Assembly (NCBI GenBank): GCA_002347725.1
Contig: DDXA01000001.1
Span: 208,093 to 272,092 of the forward strand
DNA length: 64,000 nt
Source of the DNA: Actinobacteria bacterium UBA2272
GTDB lineage: Bacteria; Actinomycetota; Coriobacteriia; Anaerosomatales; Anaerosomataceae
Reading direction: 5' to 3'
This document shows, piece after piece, positions 36,720-45,397 of the stretch. The translations under genes and the position numbers were made by a program. How positions within the stretch are numbered: position 1 is the first letter of the stretch; every line of letters begins with the position of its first letter. The notes under the pieces were generated by a model. It saw nothing but the letters and a program-made list of their open reading frames with translations, searched no databases and was not told the origin of the DNA.

Positions 36720-36748
36720 AGTGTAGCGCGCGGGCACGACACTGTCGA
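36720..36748 (-). promoter_or_regulatory. Promoter of the helicase gene
   Basis: Read on the minus strand, TCGACA (36748-36743, five of six) and TACACT (36725-36720, four of six) are separated by 17 bases. SOS box 2 overlaps the -35 and SOS box 1 follows the -10, so LexA would cover the promoter from both sides. Confidence 0.65.
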
Positions 36749-36759
36749 ACATGCGTTCG
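36746..36759 (-). promoter_or_regulatory. LexA (SOS) box 2
   Basis: CGAACATGCGTTCG, again a perfect CGAAC-N4-GTTCG. It overlaps the -35 hexamer and is 45 bases centre to centre from box 1, about four helical turns, so two LexA dimers would bind on nearly the same face. Confidence 0.85.
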
Positions 36760-36789
36760 TCACAGGACACGGACGCGTGTTCCGGCCGC

Positions 36790-37806
36790 TTAGACCGACG
36801 CTCGGTACGCGTGGATCTCGGCGATGTACTTCGCCTTGTCGACGTCGTCGAGAAAGGAAGCGGCAAACGACGCCTCGGCGAGCGTGACGAGGTCGTCGCG
36901 CGTGAGTCCGAGCGCGACGGCTGCGGCCACGTGGTTGTCCACGAGGTACCCGCCGAAGTACGCGGGATCGTCCGAGTTGACGGTCACCACGATGCCCGCG
37001 TCCATGAGCCGCTTGAGCGGGTGCGCGTCCATCGAGGGCACCACGCGCAGCCGCACGTTGGACAGCGGACAGACCGTGAGGGGTACGCGCCCGGCGACGA
37101 GTCGGGACACGAGAGCGGGATCCTCCAGGCAGCGCAGACCGTGATCGATCCGCTCGGCACCGAGGGCGTCGAGCGCACCCGTGATGTAGGACGGTGGCCC
37201 CTCCTCGCCGGCGTGCGCCACGATGCGGTAGCCGCGCAGGCGCGCCTCGGCGAACACGTCGGCGAAGTCCTCGGGAGGGTGACCCAGTTCGGCCGAGTCC
37301 AGTCCCACGCCGCAGATGAGCTCGCCGTAGCCGCGCGCGGACTCGAGCGCGAGGGCGGCGCTTTGGACCGGCAGGTCGCGCAGGAACGACATGATGAGGC
37401 GGGACGAAAGACCGAGGGTGGCCCGACCATCCGTCAGCGCGCCAAGGATGCCGTTTGTGACGGTCTCGAAAGCCACGCCGCGCGTCGTGTGGGTCTGGGG
37501 GTCGAAGAACACTTCGGTGTGACGGATACCTTCTTCGGCGGCACGCGCGATGTACGCCCACGTGAGGTCGTAGAAGTCCTGCTCGGTCAAGAGCACGTCG
37601 CACCCGCGGTAGTACAGGTCGAGGAACGACTGCAGATCGGTGAAGTCGTAGGCGGCGCGCACCGCCTCGGCGGACGCGTACGGGAGCGTCACGCTGTTGC
37701 GCTCGGCCAGCGTGAGCATGAGCTCCGGCTCGAGCGTGCCCTCAAGGTGAAGGTGCAACTCGGCCTTGGGAAGGCCGCGCACGAAGTCCCTCAGTTCGTC
37801 GTTCAC
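36790..37806 (-). CDS. Adenosine-deaminase-family enzyme with adenine deaminase signature
   Basis: A 338-residue zinc hydrolase of the amidohydrolase superfamily. Zinc ligands and catalytic residues are visible: His18 and His20 in ELHLHLEGT, the HAGEE glutamate, and the aspartates of NSDDP. Two local signatures, VAHAGEEGPPSYI and VNSDDPAYFGGYLVDN, are those of the branch that deaminates free adenine to hypoxanthine (yeast Aah1, Pseudomonas PA0148), whereas true adenosine deaminases have HAGE followed by other residues and NTDDP. GTG 37806 has AGGAG six bases upstream; the upstream extension of the open frame reaches into the divergent MFS gene. It is likely a purine salvage enzyme. Confidence 0.82.
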   Translation of the reverse strand: MNDELRDFVRGLPKAELHLHLEGTLEPELMLTLAERNSVTLPYASAEAVRAAYDFTDLQSFLDLYYRGCDVLLTEQDFYDLTWAYIARAAEEGIRHTEVFFDPQTHTTRGVAFETVTNGILGALTDGRATLGLSSRLIMSFLRDLPVQSAALALESARGYGELICGVGLDSAELGHPPEDFADVFAEARLRGYRIVAHAGEEGPPSYITGALDALGAERIDHGLRCLEDPALVSRLVAGRVPLTVCPLSNVRLRVVPSMDAHPLKRLMDAGIVVTVNSDDPAYFGGYLVDNHVAAAVALGLTRDDLVTLAEASFAASFLDDVDKAKYIAEIHAYRASV

Positions 37807-37846
37807 GTAGGCTCCTGCCGGGTTTTTGGGAACGATTCCTGAGACG

Positions 37847-37855
37847 ATTATCGCA
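37847..37855 (-). promoter_or_regulatory. Extended -10 promoter of the adenine deaminase gene
   Basis: On the minus strand TGC followed by GATAAT forms an extended -10 element, about 40 bases before the GTG. No -35 is evident. It lies in the 68-base region between divergent genes. Confidence 0.4.
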
Positions 37856-37874
37856 TTCTGCTTGTTGGAGGCCG

Positions 37875-39170
37875 ATGTTCGATCCGCGCACTCCACGAGG
37901 CGTCACGGGGATCTACCTCACCGCCAACGGGCTGTTCACCCTGGCGGCGTCGCTGATCTGGGCCGTCAACACGCTGTTCCTGCTCGACGCCGGTCTCGAC
38001 ATCTTCACGGTGATGGTCGTGAACGCGAGCTTCACCATCGGCCAGCTGGTCTTCGAGGTGCCGACCGGGGTCATCGCCGATACCGTCGGGCGAAAGACGT
38101 CGTTCCTCATCGGCATCGGCGCGCTGTTCGTGGCGACCATCCTTTACGTGCTTGCTGCGCAACTCGGCCTCGGCATCGGGGTCTTCGTGCTGGCGTCGGT
38201 GGTCATCGGCTTCGGATTCACGTGCCAGACCGGCGCTATGGACGCGTGGCTCGTGGACGCGCTCGCGCACACCGGTTACGACCGCCCGTTGGACGCCGTC
38301 TTCGCCCGGGGCCAGATCGTCTTCGGGGCTGCAACGCTTGCGGGAACGCTCGCCGGAGGCTTCCTCGGCCAGCTGGATCTCGCGATTCCATACTACGCGC
38401 GGGCGGCGGTCCTTCTGTTGGCCTTCGCGTTCATCGCGGCGCGCATGCGCGACGTGGGGTTCGAACCGAGGCCGCTTTCGTGGCGGCGGTTTGGCGAGGA
38501 GACCCGAACGATCCTTGACGCCGGCGTCAGGTACGGCTGGAACCATCCGTCGGTACGACCGCTGCTCTTTGCGTCACTCGCGCAGGGCGCGTTCTTCATC
38601 TTCGGCTTCTACTCGTGGCAGCGGTACTTCCTCGACCTGCTCGCGCGCGAGCTGGTCTGGGTGAACGGCGTGGTGACCGCCGCATTTGCACTCGCGGGCA
38701 TCGGCGGGAGCCTGCTTGTGGAGCGCGTGATGCACAGGCCGGTCGGACGTCGGAGCGCGCCGAAGGTGCTGGCGCTGGCGGCACTCGTGCAGGCCGCCCT
38801 GATAGCCGGCGTCGGACTCGTGGGTGTGCTCACGCCCGCGTCGGCCTACGGGTTCGGTCCGTTCGCACTCGCGGCGGGGCTGTACCTCGCCTTCGGTATG
38901 ACCGGCGGAGTCTCCGGCCCGGTGCGCCAGGCTTTCATCAACCGTCAGATCCCTTCGGCACAGCGCGCGACGGTTCTCTCGGTGGATGCGCTGTTCGGCG
39001 ATGCCGGTGCATCGGCTGGCCAGCTCGGATTCGGCTGGCTCTCGCGGGCCGTCTCGATCCCGGTGGCGTGGGTCGCAAGCAGCGTCTTCATCGCGATCGC
39101 GGCTCCGCTGTACCGCTCGGCGCCGGAGGGTGGGATCGCCGTGGTCGAGGCCCAAGACGGTGCCGCGTGA
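37875..39170 (+). CDS. Major facilitator superfamily transporter
   Basis: A 431-residue membrane protein with about 12 hydrophobic segments. Between helices 2 and 3 it has the MFS signature loop GVIADTVGRKTSFLIG (DxxGRR/K type), preceded by FEVPTG, and a long central cytoplasmic loop near residues 190-215 (FEPRPLSWRRFGEET). Substrate is not recognisable; the layout resembles small-drug or unknown MFS exporters. ATG 37875 follows TTGGAGG. It is divergent from the adenine deaminase gene, but no evidence shows it moves purines. Confidence 0.8.
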   Translation: MFDPRTPRGVTGIYLTANGLFTLAASLIWAVNTLFLLDAGLDIFTVMVVNASFTIGQLVFEVPTGVIADTVGRKTSFLIGIGALFVATILYVLAAQLGLGIGVFVLASVVIGFGFTCQTGAMDAWLVDALAHTGYDRPLDAVFARGQIVFGAATLAGTLAGGFLGQLDLAIPYYARAAVLLLAFAFIAARMRDVGFEPRPLSWRRFGEETRTILDAGVRYGWNHPSVRPLLFASLAQGAFFIFGFYSWQRYFLDLLARELVWVNGVVTAAFALAGIGGSLLVERVMHRPVGRRSAPKVLALAALVQAALIAGVGLVGVLTPASAYGFGPFALAAGLYLAFGMTGGVSGPVRQAFINRQIPSAQRATVLSVDALFGDAGASAGQLGFGWLSRAVSIPVAWVASSVFIAIAAPLYRSAPEGGIAVVEAQDGAA

Positions 39171-39182
39171 CGGGCAGCACCC

Positions 39183-39235
39183 GGGCCGCAGCGGCCCGCA
39201 GGTAGCACGAGGGCCCGACCGCGATGGCCGGGCCC
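39183..39235 (+). terminator. Bidirectional terminator between convergent genes
   Basis: Two adjacent GC-rich palindromes: GGGCCGC/GCGGCCC (39183-39197) and GGGCCCG/CGGGCCC (39211-39217 with 39229-39235). They lie between the MFS gene and the convergent CWB2 gene. There is no T run on either side. Confidence 0.5.
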
Positions 39236-39259
39236 TGCAGACGCGCGCAGGCGTACGTG

Positions 39260-40963
39260 CTACGGACGGCTCACGAGCATCACGCTGTTGTCGAGGATCG
39301 CCATCGTCGACGTCTCGATCGCGGCGGGTCCGCCGAAGATGAGGCCGTGCTCGAACGGCGTCGCAGGATAGATGGTGTGGTAGTCCGAGACCCAGTCGGT
39401 GTGACCCGGCGGCAGGGCGCCGTCATGCTCGGCGGCGATGTAACCGTACGGGTTGGCCTTGCGCGTGAGGAGTATCGGGCTACCGATCAGTCCGCAGGCC
39501 GAGCCACCGGAGAGCGCATCGGGGAAGTCCTCTCCACTCGCGATGCCGAAGTACCGGGCGCGCAGGGGCGCCATCAGGTTCGGAGACCCTGGCGTGCCGA
39601 TCCAGTTGTCACCGCGGGAACCCGGGCCGGTGAGGTCGCATGCCCACGATGCGAACATCTTGGCGGTCTCGTACCGGTCCGTCCCGCCGATCCGCAGGAC
39701 ATGGGTGCTGCCGAGGATCGCCTTCAGCTGATCCTCCACCACGCTGGATACGACATCGGGTCCTCCTACGATCACGACATCGGTCGTGCCGAGGTGGAAC
39801 AGCGCCTCCTCGGCGTCTTCATTCAGCGTCGTTGCACCGGTGAGCAGGACCGGTACGTTGCGTGCAGCGGAAAGCGCGGTCGCCGCGAGCGCGTCTGGGA
39901 AGTTCCAGCCGTACGCGATGATCGCGAGGTTCGACATCGACTCCGCGTAGCCGGGCGCGTCCGAGCGCGCCTGCAGCGCGATCTCGGATGCGGTCATGCA
40001 GCGGTCGTCGCCTGCCACGCGGTAGACGCCGATGCCCGGATGGAGCGCCTGGATCTGGGAGAACACACCGTCGCTCACCACGTCGCTGCCGCCGACGACA
40101 TAGACCCGATTGGCGCCGATGCGCAGGATCTCCTGGCCCACTCCCGCAGACAGGGTGCTGCCCGACGTGAGTAGGAGCGGGCCGTCGCTGATACCGGCGA
40201 GCACTGAGCCGGTGAGTGCATCCGGATAGTTGTATGCGTCGGCTATCACGACCGAGATGTTCAGCGTGGCGGGCGCGTCGGTCGCCGTGAACATCAGCTG
40301 GCTCACGGCGATGGCGGTCTGTATGCGGTCGGCTCCCGCGATGCGCTGGAAGACGCCCCGCTTCAGGTGCAGGCGGTACGGACCTGCGTCTCCGATGTAC
40401 GTGCCTGCGTTCGACCACGGTCGGATGCGCACGTAGTAGACGCCGGGTGCCGCCGGCCGGAACAGCAGCGCGGAGTCGTGGGTGTAGGCCGAGCGCCAGA
40501 TGTCTTCATCGTTGACCTCTACGGCGAGAGGGTCACCACTGCCCGCCAGGTGACCGAGCGTGTAGGCAAACCCTGAGCCCGGTCCGTAGAGCTCGATCAC
40601 CGTATCGACTCCGGCCGCGGTGCTCTGGGTCCGGATCAGGAATGTCGTCTGGTCGAGGTTCACGTCGTCGGGAGTCACCGTGAACTTCACCCAGTCGCTG
40701 TCTCCACTCGTGCCGTTGACGAGGTCGAGCGTGTGGTTCTCGTACCAGTCCCCGCCATGGTCCGCGATGTAGGCGGTGATGTCGCGCGCAAGCGCGGGGG
40801 TCCCATCGCCCATTCCGGCCGCATCGAACTCGTCGACCTCATAGGTGATGCCCGCGATGCCGACGGCCCCGTCCCGATCCTCGGCCAACGCCAGGCCCGG
40901 AAAGAGTGCGGCGACCAGCGCTGCGGCGAGTGCGGCCGCGAGTGCGGCTCTCGTTCGTTTCAT
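39260..40963 (-). CDS. Secreted protein with three CWB2 cell-wall-binding repeats
   Basis: A 567-residue secreted protein. The signal peptide is about 27 residues, alanine-rich, ending LALA. Residues about 60-210 form a beta-rich domain like pre-peptidase C-terminal domains (GDSDWVKFTVTPDDVNL, TVIELYGPGSGF, GVYYVRIRPWSNAG). Residues about 213-567 carry CWB2 repeats, each with a R.GA/GDRxxTA start and a YPDALTGSVLAG or FPDALxxxAL core and an IVGGPDVV end. It has no catalytic domain, so it may be a structural or adhesion component of the wall. GAGGGGGGA precedes the ATG. Confidence 0.82.
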   Translation of the reverse strand: MKRTRAALAAALAAALVAALFPGLALAEDRDGAVGIAGITYEVDEFDAAGMGDGTPALARDITAYIADHGGDWYENHTLDLVNGTSGDSDWVKFTVTPDDVNLDQTTFLIRTQSTAAGVDTVIELYGPGSGFAYTLGHLAGSGDPLAVEVNDEDIWRSAYTHDSALLFRPAAPGVYYVRIRPWSNAGTYIGDAGPYRLHLKRGVFQRIAGADRIQTAIAVSQLMFTATDAPATLNISVVIADAYNYPDALTGSVLAGISDGPLLLTSGSTLSAGVGQEILRIGANRVYVVGGSDVVSDGVFSQIQALHPGIGVYRVAGDDRCMTASEIALQARSDAPGYAESMSNLAIIAYGWNFPDALAATALSAARNVPVLLTGATTLNEDAEEALFHLGTTDVVIVGGPDVVSSVVEDQLKAILGSTHVLRIGGTDRYETAKMFASWACDLTGPGSRGDNWIGTPGSPNLMAPLRARYFGIASGEDFPDALSGGSACGLIGSPILLTRKANPYGYIAAEHDGALPPGHTDWVSDYHTIYPATPFEHGLIFGGPAAIETSTMAILDNSVMLVSRP

Positions 40964-41082
40964 GGTCCCCCCTCAACAGACGGCGACGCCCCCCGGCGTC
41001 GCGGTGCCGTACACGGGGGTCATTCCCACATAGGCGGGCGCGGTCACGGAAGTGGTGGGGGAGAACGGCCAGCGGTGCTGCG

Positions 41083-41169
41083 TGGTGCCCGGGGCGGGAA
41101 TCGAACCCGCACGACCTTTCGGCCAGAGGTTTTTGAGACCTCCGCGTCTGCCAATTCCGCCACCCGGGC
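41083..41169 (-). tRNA. tRNA-Leu (CAA)
   Basis: Cloverleaf read on the minus strand: acceptor GCCCGGG pairs with CCCGGGC, discriminator A and an encoded CCA. The anticodon stem GAGGT/ACCTC encloses the loop CTCAAAA, giving anticodon CAA for codon UUG. A long variable arm (class II) follows, and the T arm has GGTTCGAATCC. The 87-base length including CCA fits tRNA-Leu. Confidence 0.95.
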
Positions 41170-41191
41170 ACGGGGGCGCACTCGCGTGCGG

Positions 41192-41200
41192 ATTATAGCA
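41192..41200 (-). promoter_or_regulatory. Extended -10 promoter of tRNA-Leu
   Basis: TGCTATAAT on the minus strand, a perfect -10 hexamer with the TGN extension, 22 bases before the tRNA 5' end. The -35 region is not recognisable. Confidence 0.7.
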
Positions 41201-41227
41201 TCGCCCGGCGAGGGTGCGGGCCGCGCA

Positions 41228-41800
41228 CTAGAGCAGGAAGTCGACCGCCGACAGGGTGTCGAGGCTGCTGATGACCGACCAGAGGTTGAGCAGCGTGAAG
41301 ACGGCCACGAGCAAGAGAAGCGCTGCGCTCACTCCGAGGCGCAGGCCGACGCGCTGTAGCGCCTCCGGTGCGCGTCCGGACAGTCGCTCGGCGAGATCCG
41401 AGGTGCCACCGATCGCGCCTGACTCACGGATCCCGAGGATCGTGAGGAGGATGCTGGCGGCCGCGCACGCCACGGTGAACGCGATCCACCCGAGGTTGAC
41501 CGTCCGTGCGATGTCGGTGTTCCTCATGATCACCGTGCCGAGGAACATGCTGCCCACGATGTAGACGAGGGGGAGTAGTGTCGAGAGCTGCGTGTAGTCG
41601 ATGAGGCGCTGGCCGTGACTCAGCACTGACGTCACCGCGCCGTTGCCGGGGTGAGCCGGCTCGGCGGGTGTCTGACGCGCGCGCGACAGGCCGGTGCTCA
41701 CACGGAGTGCCGAGGCGACGAACGTGAAGCTAGCGACGAGGTACACGCACGCGAAGACGATGTACGCGTAGATATACGTGTTAGAAGCTCCGAACGACAT
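41228..41800 (-). CDS. Membrane protein of unknown function
   Basis: A 190-residue protein with probably four transmembrane helices, near residues 10-31, 72-92, 103-124 and 152-176, and a polar loop after helix 1 (SRARQTPAEPAHPGNG). I do not recognise the family. A GGGAGGG ribosome-binding site stands eight bases before the ATG. It lies between tRNA-Leu and the divergent kinase gene, and shows no link to either. Confidence 0.6.
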   Translation of the reverse strand: MSFGASNTYIYAYIVFACVYLVASFTFVASALRVSTGLSRARQTPAEPAHPGNGAVTSVLSHGQRLIDYTQLSTLLPLVYIVGSMFLGTVIMRNTDIARTVNLGWIAFTVACAAASILLTILGIRESGAIGGTSDLAERLSGRAPEALQRVGLRLGVSAALLLLVAVFTLLNLWSVISSLDTLSAVDFLL

Positions 41801-41947
41801 GCGACCCTCCCATAAGTCCCCTCGCGCCCCCCAATGATACCCGATGCGCGGTCCGAGGGTGACCCCGATGCGCCCATGATAGCGGTATCACCAACGATGA
41901 ACCAGCCTGAATCTGCGCGGGAAACGAGCTGTCTCGCGCGACGCGGC

Positions 41948-41953
41948 TATAAT
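41948..41953 (+). promoter_or_regulatory. -10 element for a leaderless kinase transcript
   Basis: A perfect TATAAT ends seven bases before the ATG at 41961, which puts the transcription start on or next to the A of the ATG. There is no ribosome-binding site in front of the ATG. Leaderless mRNAs are common in Actinomycetota. Confidence 0.6.
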
Positions 41954-41960
41954 CCTCGGC

Positions 41961-43376
41961 ATGGACACTACCGCCCGCTTGCTCGCAGCGCTCGAGCCCC
42001 CGGCACAGGTACATATCGGCAACGTGGGTGCGAACCTTCAACTCGCGGCCGACCTGGGGTATGGAGATGTCGCGTTACTCGTCCCCGCGGATGGTTCGCT
42101 GGTCGTCGTCGCCGACGCGAGGCCCACGACGGCTGCCGCTGCCATACCGGTCACGCGCGCGGGGCAGGTCCTGCCGTACGGTGAGGAGCCCGAAGCCTAC
42201 GACTCGCTCGCCGGCGGAACGCTCGTGTGCGGTGCGCACCGGCGGACGAAGCGCGGCATCGCGTTCACTTCGACCGCGTATCCGGTGGGACCGTCCGACC
42301 GACCGTACGCCGTGATCGTGCGCCATCTCGGTCAGAGCGTGGCCGAGGCGCCGGGCAAGATGGAAGTCGCGTTCATGCGGCTGGCTGATCGCGTTCTGGA
42401 CCGGCTGAGGGCCGGTCCCATCGGCGATCTCGATCTCGACGAGCCGTACGCAACCACGCGGACCGCCGGTGACGGGGTGCTTGAGGTGTCGCTCGAGGGC
42501 ACCGTCGTCTACGCGAGCCCGAACGCCGTCAACATCATGCGTGCCGCCGGGATGGAGGGCACGCCGCTCGGCGGGCCGGCCTCGGCGCTGCCCGGAGGCG
42601 CCACGGCGGTCGCGCCCGTTCTCGGCACCGACTCGGGGCGCAGCAGCACGGTGGAGGTCGCGGGTCGCGTGCTCGCCTACCGGACGATCGGGCTTGTCGA
42701 CGGTGCGCTCGTCTTGGTCGAAGACGTCACCGACGCCCGACGGCGCGAGCAGGAACTCCGGGTGAAAGAGGCGACCATCCGTGAGGTGCACCACCGCGTG
42801 AAGAACAACCTGCAGACGATCGCCTCGCTGCTGCGTATCCAGGCACGGCGCTCCGAGAGCGAAGAGGCCGCCCGTGCATTGGCCGAGGCCGTGGAGCGCG
42901 TGTCCTCGATGGCGGTCGTTCACGAGATGCTTGCCGAGTCGGCCGACGAGTCGGTCGATCTCGCGTCGGCGGTTCGCACTGTGGTCGACATGGTGCGGCG
43001 CGGACTGGCCGGCGCGGAGAGCGGCGTGGCGGTGGTCGTCACCGGGGAGACGGGACTCGTGCCCGCGCAGGCGGCGACGTCACTCGCGCTCGTGGCCGCC
43101 GAGCTCGTCCACAACGCGATCGAGCACGGCATCGGCGAGCACGGGTCAGGCTCGGTCAAGGTCACCATGCGGCGTGTGGGCGACGACGTCGTTCTCGAGG
43201 TCCGCGACGACGGTCGCGGGCTGCCGGGCGGCTTCTCGGTGGAGTCCTCGGCCAACCTGGGGCTGGCCATCGTGCGCACGGTCGTACAAGACGACCTGCG
43301 CGGCACGCTGGCGTTCGGCGGCCGGCGCGGAACGACGGTCACCGTGCGCGTGCCGGTCTCCGAACGGATGGAGTGA
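41961..43376 (+). CDS. pdtaS: Cytosolic sensor histidine kinase, PdtaS type
   Basis: A 471-residue soluble kinase with no membrane segment. The N-terminal 150 residues look GAF-like, followed by a PAS-like domain at about 175-260 (VLEVSLEGTVVYASPNAVNIM, LVEDVTDARRREQE). The phosphoacceptor helix is of the HisKA_2 type: EVHHRVKNNLQTIASLLRIQ with His277/His278. The ATPase part has VAAELVHNAIEHGIG (N box), VRDDGRGLPGGF (G1) and LGLAIVRTVV (G2). This GAF-PAS-HisKA_2 layout is that of mycobacterial PdtaS, partner of the ANTAR regulator PdtaR. Here both genes are adjacent, unlike in M. tuberculosis. The ligand is unknown; the locus suggests nitrogen or redox status. Confidence 0.85.
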   Translation: MDTTARLLAALEPPAQVHIGNVGANLQLAADLGYGDVALLVPADGSLVVVADARPTTAAAAIPVTRAGQVLPYGEEPEAYDSLAGGTLVCGAHRRTKRGIAFTSTAYPVGPSDRPYAVIVRHLGQSVAEAPGKMEVAFMRLADRVLDRLRAGPIGDLDLDEPYATTRTAGDGVLEVSLEGTVVYASPNAVNIMRAAGMEGTPLGGPASALPGGATAVAPVLGTDSGRSSTVEVAGRVLAYRTIGLVDGALVLVEDVTDARRREQELRVKEATIREVHHRVKNNLQTIASLLRIQARRSESEEAARALAEAVERVSSMAVVHEMLAESADESVDLASAVRTVVDMVRRGLAGAESGVAVVVTGETGLVPAQAATSLALVAAELVHNAIEHGIGEHGSGSVKVTMRRVGDDVVLEVRDDGRGLPGGFSVESSANLGLAIVRTVVQDDLRGTLAFGGRRGTTVTVRVPVSERME

Positions 43377-43380
43377 CGAG

Positions 43381-43956
43381 ATGCGGGTACTGATAGCCGA
43401 AGATGAGGCGCTCATCCGGATGGACTTGCGCGAGATGCTCGCCGAGGAGGGTCACGAGGTCGTCGGTGAGGCGCGCGACGGAGCCGAGGCGATCGCGCTT
43501 GCCCGCGAACTGGCGCCCGACATCGTGTTCATGGACGTGAAGATGCCCGGTACCGACGGCATCGAGGCCGCGCGTGTCATCGGCGCCGAGCGCATCGCGC
43601 CTGTGGTGATGGTGACCGCGTTCTCGCAGCAAGGCTATGTGGATGATGCATCCGCCGCCGGTGCGATGGCCTACCTCGTCAAACCGTTCACCAAGCGAGA
43701 CGTGCTCCCTGCGATGACCGTCGCCACCTCGCGTTTTGCCGAGGCTCGTGCGCTCGAGACCGAGGTCGATGACCTTGCCGAGCGACTCGAGACCCGCAAG
43801 GCGCTCGACCGCGCCAAGGGGCTACTCATGGCCAAAGGCATGACCGAGCCCGAGGCGTTCAAGCGGCTGCAGAAGTTCGCGATGGACCGGCGGATGTCGC
43901 TCAAGCAGGTCTCCGAGGCGATCATCATCGCCGCCGAGGCCGAGGGCGGGTCCTAG
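43381..43956 (+). CDS. pdtaR: Response regulator with RNA-binding ANTAR domain, PdtaR type
   Basis: A 191-residue regulator. The receiver domain (1-118) has the acidic pair in LIAEDEALIR, phosphoacceptor Asp52 in IVFMDVKMP, and the conserved Lys in YLVKPFTK. A short coiled-coil linker leads to the ANTAR domain (about 130-186): RKALDRAKGLLMAKGMTEPEAFKRLQ and SLKQVSEAIIIAAE, with the alanine and lysine/glycine pattern of RNA-binding ANTARs. Such proteins, when phosphorylated, stabilise pairs of hexaloop hairpins and prevent transcription termination. A matching RNA lies 1.5 kb downstream at 45431-45477. The start is five bases after the kinase stop. Confidence 0.92.
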   Translation: MRVLIAEDEALIRMDLREMLAEEGHEVVGEARDGAEAIALARELAPDIVFMDVKMPGTDGIEAARVIGAERIAPVVMVTAFSQQGYVDDASAAGAMAYLVKPFTKRDVLPAMTVATSRFAEARALETEVDDLAERLETRKALDRAKGLLMAKGMTEPEAFKRLQKFAMDRRMSLKQVSEAIIIAAEAEGGS

Positions 43957-43959
43957 CCG

Positions 43960-45312
43960 ATGGAGTTGACCGGTCGCTCCAAGGCGCTCGCAGCTGCGCT
44001 GGGCCCGCTCGTTGCGGTGGGCGACTATCGCGCTGTGCAGGATCTGCTCGCCCGGGCGGCTGTGCCGGAGGTCGCCGATGTGCTGCGGGATGCCGATGGC
44101 GACAGAAGGCTCGTGCTCTTCAGGTTGCTGCCGCACGATCTTGGAGCTGATGTGTTCGCCGAGCTCGAGACGCGCTATGAGGACGAGATCCTCTCGGCGC
44201 TGAGCAGCGAGGAGACCCGGGCGCTGGTGGCCTCGATCGCTCCCGACGACCGCACGGAGCTGTTCGAGGAGCTCCCCGGCGCGGCCACGCAGAAGCTGAT
44301 CAACCTGCTGAGCCCGGAGGATCTCGCCCAGACCCGGCGGTTTCTCGGCTATCCCGAGGAGAGCATCGGGCGGCTTGCCACACCGGAGTACGTGGCGGTG
44401 CGGCCCGAGTGGACCGCGGCACGAGCCTTGGAGCACGTCCGCGCGCACGGTCGTGACAGCGAGACCGTCAACGTCGTCTACATCGTCGATCGCCGATGGC
44501 GCCTGCTGGGCTCCGTATCGCTCAGGCGACTCATCCTCGCCGAGGCCGACGCGTCCGTTTCCGATCTTCTCGTGGAGACGCACGCGCTCTCGGCCTTCGA
44601 GGACCGCGAGAACGCTGTCGGCGCTATGCGCCGCTACGACGCGGTGGCGCTGCCGGTGGTGGACTCCTCGGGCGTGCTCATCGGGATCGTCACCGTCGAC
44701 GACGTACTCGATGTCGCGGAGGAGGAAGCCACCGAAGACGCCCACAGGACCGCCTCGGTCATGCCGCTGCGTGCGCGTTACGGAACGCTCTCGATCTGGG
44801 ACCTGTACGGCAAGCGCGTCGGCTGGCTCGCGATCCTGCTCGTGGTGAACGTGTTCTCGTCCGGCATCATCTCGGCATACGAGGAGATGCTCGCCAACGT
44901 CATCGCGCTCACGTTCTTCATCCCGCTCCTGATCGCCACCGGCGGCAACACCGGCTCGCAGTCGGCGATGATGATGGTGCGCGCCATCATCACCGAAGAC
45001 GTTGTCCCCCGTGCGTGGTTCGCCACGTTTCTCAAGGAGATCGGTGTCGGTGTTCTGCTCGGCGGTACGCTCGCCGTTGGCGCGTTCGTGCTCGGTGCAC
45101 TGCGCGCCGACCCGCGCATCGGTGTGGTGGTGGGACTGGCGATGGTGGCCATCGTCATCGTGTCGAACCTCGTGGGCATGACGCTACCGTTCGTGCTCAC
45201 GCGATTGAAGCAGGATCCGACCGTGGCAAGCAGCCCGCTCGTGACCACACTCGCCGACGTGCTGGGGCTGGCGATCTACTTCGGCATCGCGAGAGTGGTG
45301 CTGGGGCTCTAG
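43960..45312 (+). CDS. mgtE: MgtE-family magnesium transporter
   Basis: A 450-residue Mg2+ channel-like transporter. Residues about 1-125 are the superhelical N domain (DLGADVFAELETRYEDEIL, LLSPEDLAQTRRFLGYPEESIG). Two CBS domains span about 130-255 (VNVVYIVDRRWRLLGSVSLRRL, LPVVDSSGVLIGIVTVDDVLDV), which in the family sense cytoplasmic Mg2+. The membrane part begins near 285 with the conserved RVGWLAILL, TGGNTGSQSAMMMVR pore motif and five helices. It follows pdtaR by three bases and may share the kinase operon. Confidence 0.93.
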   Translation: MELTGRSKALAAALGPLVAVGDYRAVQDLLARAAVPEVADVLRDADGDRRLVLFRLLPHDLGADVFAELETRYEDEILSALSSEETRALVASIAPDDRTELFEELPGAATQKLINLLSPEDLAQTRRFLGYPEESIGRLATPEYVAVRPEWTAARALEHVRAHGRDSETVNVVYIVDRRWRLLGSVSLRRLILAEADASVSDLLVETHALSAFEDRENAVGAMRRYDAVALPVVDSSGVLIGIVTVDDVLDVAEEEATEDAHRTASVMPLRARYGTLSIWDLYGKRVGWLAILLVVNVFSSGIISAYEEMLANVIALTFFIPLLIATGGNTGSQSAMMMVRAIITEDVVPRAWFATFLKEIGVGVLLGGTLAVGAFVLGALRADPRIGVVVGLAMVAIVIVSNLVGMTLPFVLTRLKQDPTVASSPLVTTLADVLGLAIYFGIARVVLGL

Positions 45313-45370
45313 GTCGGTGGTCGTCCGCCTCGGGACCGCCGCTCGGCCGCTGCGGCCAGGGAGTCGCTGC

Positions 45371-45397
45371 GTTTCCGCCGGGTTTCGCCCGCGCTTC
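45371..45397 (-). promoter_or_regulatory. GlnR-like box upstream of the hdr-glt operon
   Basis: GTTTC-N6-GTTTC at 45371-45386, followed at the same 11-base step by GCTTC (45393-45397). On the minus strand this reads GAAAC-N6-GAAAC. Actinobacterial GlnR sites contain GAAAC half-sites with the same 11-base period. The array ends at the -35 box, a position suitable for activation or repression. The same element occurs before glnA. Confidence 0.55.

Noticed and set aside
41921..41925. GAAAC word upstream of the kinase gene as a GlnR half-site
   Set aside because: It is single; no second GAAAC or GTNAC occurs at an 11-base step.
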